A stretch of DNA of 64,000 bases from Vicia villosa (Eukaryota; Streptophyta; Magnoliopsida; Fabales; Fabaceae). The position numbers were made by a program, and so were the translations under genes. Positions 57,644 through 64,000 of the stretch are shown in pieces; the stretch's first letter is position 1, and each line of letters begins with the position of its first letter. The stretch covers positions 558,001 to 622,000 of the forward strand of contig NW_026705209.1 in the NCBI RefSeq assembly GCF_029867415.1, read 5' to 3'. The notes under the pieces were generated by a model. The model made no database searches and had not been told where the DNA came from. It saw nothing but the letters and a program-made list of their open reading frames with translations.

Positions 57644-57949
57644 CTCCCCCTTGGATGTCCATTGAGGATATGCCTCGTTAAAAACCTTACTAGAAAAAAC
57701 CCAGTGGGAAAAATTCTAGTGAAGGAAAAAGAGTACAATATCCTTTGAATGTGAATTGCCTCGTTAAAAACCTTACCAGGAAAACCCAGTGGGACAAAAC
57801 CACGGTGAAGGGAAAAAGAGTGCAAAACATATGTATTTCTCCCCCTCATGCAAACATTTATATGTGTGGTGATATTCTTTGTAGTCGTTGCTTAAAATGT
57901 CTTCTTCGAAGCGACTTCATGTAGTGCTAATAGTTATGCAGGATTTGAT

Positions 57950-59650
57950 GAAGTTGTTGCCATGAGTTGTTTCATAGATCTCCATGAAATGGTTGTACCA
58001 TCACATGTAAACAAATAACCTGTTTCTGATCTACTATTTTGAGAATCTGACAAGTAACCAGCATCTCTAAGATAACGAAGTATATGTTTGATTCCGTTCA
58101 AATGTCTTCATGTAGGCGAATAATTGTATCTTGGTAATAGATTGACCACAAACGATATATCGAGACGTGTATAATTAGCAAGGTACATTAGTGCTCCAAT
58201 TGTACTAAGATATGGTACTTCAGGACCAAACAATTTATATAATCATTTTCTTGAGGCCTGAAAGGATCTTTCTCTACATCTAATGATATAATAATCATTG
58301 GAGTAGACAACGAATGAGATTTGTCCATATAGAAATGTTTCAACACTTTTCTATATAATCTTCCTGATGTACAAATATTTCATTGTCCAAATTCTCAATT
58401 TGTTAGCCTAGACATAATTTTTGTTTTTCCTAGGTCCTTCATCTCAAACTCTTTCTTTAAGGAATTTATAGCTTTTGGAAGCTCTTCAGGAGTTCCAATA
58501 ATATGTATGTCATTCACATAGATAACTAGTATTGCAAATGCTTTTCCACATCATTTTATGAAAATACAAGTACAAATTGAATTATTTGTATATTCATCAT
58601 TTAGTAAATATTCTCTGAGGCGATTATACCACATGCATCCAGATTCTTTCAGCTCATACAAAGACTTGTTCAATTTGATGTAGTAGTTTTCTCGAGATCC
58701 ATAATTACGTGCCTCTGGTATATTGAACCCTTCAGGGAGTTTCATGTAAATGTCACTATTAAGTGAACCATATAAATAAGATGTCATTACATCCATCATG
58801 TTTAAATTAAGCCCTTCATGTGTTACAAGGCTAATTAATTATCAAAAATCAATTGAATCCACTACAGGTGAATATGTTTTATCAAAATCAATGTTAGGTC
58901 TTTGTGAAAATCATTGAGCAATAAATCAAACTTTATATCATTCTTATTTTTCTTTTTCACAAAAACTCATTTATATCCATTTAGTTTCACCCCATGAGGT
59001 GTTCGGACTACAGGTCCAAAAGTGAGTCACTTGTAAAGTGAGTTTAATTCTTATTCAATTGAATATATTTATTTTGGCCAATTCTCACTTAGTATCTAAT
59101 CTTTAATAGACTTTGACTCATGATCCTCGTTATCATTGATCACTTTTAGCGCTATATTGTATACAAAGACATTGTCAATATTGACTTTATTTGGTTATCT
59201 CAAATCCGGTTCTATTCCATTTCATCCATGACATAATTTATCGAGATCTCTTTATTTCATATTTCAAGTACTTGATTTGTTCTTCTGGAACTGAAAATTA
59301 AATTAGATCAAAGTGCTCTTAGCATTTTCATATCCTCACTTGAGTCATCTTTAGTTTCTTTTCTTAGTAGAGGACTTTTAACATTGGAACCGATTTTCAT
59401 ACCACGCTTCAGACGCAGCTACAACTCATTTGCAATATTATATTATCCAATAGGAGAATCCACTTTGAGTGGAGTATTACCAGCTGATAATTTATTTCAT
59501 AAACTTTGCAAATGAATAATATTTTGAACTTTTGGTTCATATTGATTTGTACGAGGATCAAGACAACAATTTATTTTAACTTGTTCATTTGAACTTCTTG
59601 TTCATGATTTCAGCTGTTCATTTCCCTCCCCTAATATTGGGAAAATTAAT
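57950..59650 (-). pseudogene. Degenerate copia reverse transcriptase and RNase H
   Basis: On the - strand KEISINYVMDE and FIAQ-FSQRPNIDFDKTYSP lead into DVMTSYLYGSLNSDIYMKLP and LNKSLYELKESGCMWYNRL (58551-58799). Then comes YVND, where the family has the catalytic YVDD, then GALMYLANYTRLDI and RSETGYLFTCDGTTISWRS (about 58000-58220). Numerous stops and frameshifts occur. Integrase and gag are not recognisable. Confidence 0.8.
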
Positions 59651-60599
59651 TTATCAAGTGATAATCAGCCTACTGGGCTGCAATCAAGTATTTGATTATT
59701 TTCTCAAATTATATCCTCAAAATTGAGAGTCATATTAATTATATTTTTCCAATATTCTATCATGACTCATCTTAATGTATTATATTGGAGCAATTGGAAT
59801 TTACACAACACATCCAAATGTTCACTAAGATGAGAAGTATTAGAATAAATTAGGGAGGACTAAGATATAGTATCTTGTTGGCTTAATGCGAATAAATATA
59901 TTAATATCATACTTAGGGTGTTTCAAATATATAATTTAGAATTGATGATCTCATAAGTATCAACCATATAATTAACTTTAGACGTCTAAAGAATGAATCT
60001 TCGGGTCCATTTTCTTTTTATGAATATATATGATATTCAATATCAATTTTAATAATATATGTGATACTTCTGGTTGAGAAACATATGCATGATATTTTAG
60101 TCGATGCAACAATTAATGCCATCAAAATGTAATTTCTCACATTTTTATTTTCCTTTACAAACACACAAAAATTGACTGGATTGAAGAAACTTCTGGTTCT
60201 TCAATACAAATTATTCGCATCATATTATATCCGAGATGACCCAACCGGTTTTACCAACGACACATTTAAGTGTAATTTATAAACTACTGGTTTACAATGA
60301 CATGTGCTTCAATTGTACTAATATAAGTGTAGTACAAGCCTGAGGAAAAAGAAGGTAGCTTTTCTATTACACATTTTCTGTCCAAATTGTGTTGTGTAAT
60401 ACAAAGATATTTGATACCTCAAATATAAGTCAAAACCAATATAATAGTATTTCATTATTAAACACTTTAATCAAATACATTCATATGAACATATGATCAT
60501 ATAATTATCAAACAATTACCCCTTATAAAATTAAACATATTTAATCATACAATATTATATCACTAAAATTATATCGTCATATAATTAATTTGATTTACT

Positions 60600-61682
60600 A
60601 TCCTTCAGGGATGGATAAGTTCTTCAGGAACTATAAAAATAATTTATTTTTCTATCCTTCAGGGATGCTTGATAAGTTCTTCAGGAACTATATAAATAAT
60701 TTGTTATAAACAATAATCTAAAAAATATATATATAACCATCCTTCTGGGATGCGTTAAAATCATTTGTGTCATTTTTCTGGAATGACAATCTTTTAATGA
60801 ACATATTACAAATTATGAATTTTTAGATCGATACAACAACAAAAATTTATGAAATCCTTCAGGGATATTTTAATATTACTCTTGAAATATTTTTGGGATG
60901 CATGAAGATCACAATTGATATTATCCTGAGAGCTTCGTTTTACTTAGAAAATTACAATATTTGCAATCCTTCATAGATGTATACCATTAAATTATGAAAG
61001 AAAATTGGATCATTTTTATGAAATTTTATTTCTCAAAAAATGTAGGTTACAAATCTTTACAATCATCAATAAAAGAAAAATAAAATTTCTTTGTGAAATC
61101 CTTCTGGGATACTTCACTATTATTGATTCAATCATCTAGAATTCGATAATATAGGTGATGCAATCATTTTTCAAATTTTTAACATAACTGATGCAATCCT
61201 TCTGGGATATGTTATTAGTATAGATGCAATCCTTATAAGATTCATTAATATCATGATGAAATCACAAATTTTATTTTATAGTTCTTCAGGAACTCAATCA
61301 CATTTTGTAGTTCTTTAGGAACTCAATCACAAATCTTTTACTAATAAAAATAATAATATTTATAATCCTTCTAGGATTCAATAATATTATAGATGCGACC
61401 TTAAAGAGGTGATTGAATGTTGAATTCTTCTGGAATTCATCAATTATCACAATAATCGATTAAACTCAATCTTTGAACAATAATTTGGAGATAGTTTAAT
61501 ATTAATCTTTAGTTCTACAAATATCACATCACAAACTATTTCCATAAACAACGGTCGAGAAAAATTATTCTTTGTGCAATCCTTCAGGGATGCTTGAATA
61601 TTAAATTAACATTTTATGTGTTAAAATTCAATTCCGGGCAAACATATAGAAATGCCTTAATGTTAAATTCTTCTGGAATTTA
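60600..61682 (-). repeat. Cluster of about 17 short near-palindromes in the copia leader
   Basis: Variants of ATCCTTCAGGGAT, ATCCTTCTGGGAT, AGTTCTTCAGGAACT and AATTCTTCTGGAATT recur at about 60602, 60619, 60654, 60673, 60739, 60856, 60967, 61099, 61197, 61222, 61281, 61311, 61362, 61425, 61579 and 61666. Most follow a TTC-NN-GRA core within arms that pair with each other. The DNA between them is plain AT-rich sequence. No credible reading frame runs through the cluster. Confidence 0.8.
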
Positions 61683-61895
61683 ACAAGAATGATCAAAGAA
61701 ATCTAATATTATTGTACAAGGTAAATCAATTTCTCTACAAAATATATAAAAAAATAAACATATTTATATGAAGGAAAAAAAATAGTAACAAAAACATGAA
61801 TTATATTATATTGGTTCAAATATATTAAGATTAGAAAAATAACGTAGAACCTGACTATATCATCACCCGCGTTATAGAGTATCGTGCTGATAACG

Positions 61896-62135
61896 TGTTA
61901 TGAAATTCACCAAATCAATATAGAGATGAATGATACATGAAGGAGAGAAAGAGAAGAGAGAAAGCAATATTATATCATCTTCTTTCAAGTGTGCTTTACA
62001 TTGTAATATGGGTCTCTATTTATAGGACTCAAGGGAGATAGAAAATCACACATATTAAACACATATTAAGTATGGAATAGGAAGATGAAGAACATGGAGA
62101 TGGATGGACATCCACTAACATAAATATTCATAACA
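61896..62135 (-). repeat. 5' LTR of the compact copia element
   Basis: This is the partner of 57404-57643, 240 bp, with no difference seen by eye. It is bordered internally by the CGTTATCAGCACGA primer site (about 61882-61895 on the complementary strand). Confidence 0.93.
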
Positions 62136-62497
62136 ATAACAATTAATTGGTATCATATTTAAATTTTAAAAAAAATATTACTGAATTTTATGCAAAATTA
62201 ATGTTACCGGCAGCGGTAAATAATTATTAGATTAAAATCATTATTTATTTTAAACTTGTTTAAAATTAAATATATTTTAAAATAATTAAGATATATTATT
62301 TGGAAGTCTTAGAAGAAATTTCATCAACTACTTATTGACTAGATCATGTCAAAAAATATATTTTAAAACACACTATATTAAAAAATATATATATGTTTAT
62401 GGTAATTAATTGATAAAGACAATTTTTTTTATGCTTTTTCTATTCTTGTTATCATATGATCAACAAATTAAAAGGAAAACACATATATAAAACTCAC

Positions 62498-62600
62498 CAA
62501 GCCTTCACATGAAGAGACGCAATTGAATGCATGCATAGCATGAAGCAGCTCTAGCAGGCAACTGGGTCACATAACCTTCTTTGGCAGAATAACCAACATC
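62498..62600 (-). other. Possible isolated exon
   Basis: A 103-base segment on the - strand is bordered by ACAG and GTGAG. One frame reads DVGYSAKEGYVTQLPARAAS and CYACIQLRLFM before a stop. Composition is more protein-like than the surrounding AT-rich DNA, but no second exon could be joined with confidence. Confidence 0.25.
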
Positions 62601-62875
62601 CTGTATTTACATTAGCAAGCATTCTTATTATGGTCTGTATAGATATGATCGTAAAAGATGCAAATAAAATGATAACGGATTACTGAAAATCAAGATTACG
62701 CCACCCAGAGGAACCATGAACTAGTATGCGGAATAGCGGAGAAGAGTGAGGTAGTTTGCAAACTATTTTGAGCCATGTTCAACACCGCATATTTCTCAAC
62801 ACATTTGAAAGAGCCACTTACCTTTGTGTCGTGCTGGCTTTTCCACTATTCTACTGTACGTATCACACCTACTAC

Positions 62876-63701
<826 letters not shown>

Positions 63702-63709
63702 CCTACTAC

Positions 63710-64000
63710 ATTAAGGTGGCTTTCCACAAATTGGCATTAAAAGTTGTAAATAATTAATTTTATTGGAACAACGTACTAATAAAGTAATGAAGGAAAAATA
63801 AGTATTTTATATAATTAATTTAGTAATAAATATAATTTTAAAAAACAACTTAAAAGATATTAAAATAATTGATCATCAATGTATGTATCATATTGCTTTC
63901 AAAATCCAAATTTCTCTTTAAAGTGAAGAAATATTGCTCAACTTCTACTGTGTCAATTCCAAGTCAAAAAATTTTAGATTACTTTCACTCTCATGAATTA
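63710..64000. other. Intergenic sequence, nothing identified
   Basis: This is AT-rich sequence continuing the DNA that the MITE interrupted. No coding or repeat signal was seen up to the window edge. Confidence 0.5.

Larger units (their letters stand above)
57404..62135 (-). mobile_element. Compact copia element with identical LTRs (4732 bp)
   Basis: Two 240-bp LTRs (57404-57643 and 61896-62135) read the same at every base I compared. ATAAC flanks both sides (57399-57403, 62136-62140), a perfect 5-bp target duplication. On the - strand a purine tract CAAGGGGGAG precedes the 3' LTR, and CGTTATCAGCACGA follows the 5' LTR as a primer site. Only pol debris lies inside. Identical LTRs mean a recent insertion, so the ruined pol implies that another element supplied the enzymes. 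Confidence 0.9.

Overview
The window is nuclear DNA of a flowering plant, most likely a papilionoid legume of the vetch/pea/clover/medic group. It is AT-rich, has one well-preserved spliced host gene, and is otherwise dense with nested plant retrotransposons, several of types common in those legumes (Sirevirus, Ogre/Tat, TRIM, CACTA). The species cannot be fixed from the sequence alone.

Host genes. The one clear gene (4683-9395, + strand) is a sucrose synthase of the SUS6 type. Its 13 coding exons join in frame into 907 residues, with a TATA box about 100 bases upstream and a MULE-type insertion further upstream. A weak four-exon candidate encoding about 115 residues lies on the - strand at 51832-53061, and an isolated possible exon lies at 62498-62600.

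Left part (1-24613). The window opens in the 3' end and 3' LTR of a + strand Sirevirus. LINE debris, a MULE-like element with a 9-bp target duplication, and the sucrose synthase follow. Downstream is a Russian-doll stack. A Ty3/gypsy-type solo LTR (9611-24613, target duplication AGCAA) holds an inverted TRIM pair and a hAT-like element (12330-24327, 8-bp duplication). The hAT element in turn holds an 11-kb Sirevirus on the - strand (12593-23667) with broken gag, pol and an extra env-like region.

Middle part (24619-48760). An old Ty1/copia element on the - strand was cut apart by three insertions. They are a Tat-type LTR piece; a 15.6-kb tandem array of a non-coding LTR retrotransposon (four 1.38-kb LTRs alternating with three 1865-bp interiors, 27035-42660); and an Ogre-like solo LTR (44100-48577). 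The array carries a 4.5-kb CACTA-type element. The Ogre LTR carries a 467-bp near-perfect palindrome and a Tourist-like element.

Right part (48761-64000). This holds a possible solo LTR, a degenerate region with an in-frame 47-residue duplication, a Helitron helicase relic, an LTR fragment, and a MITE-like element. A compact copia element (57404-62135) has LTRs identical by eye but a ruined pol and a leader full of short palindromes. A hAT MITE with a perfect 8-bp duplication and a long (AT)n tract comes last. No prokaryote-type system, CRISPR array, rRNA or tRNA gene was seen. The least ordinary structures are the shared-LTR array with its GC-rich promoter repeats, the palindrome-studded copia leader, the long hairpin, and the inverted TRIM pair.
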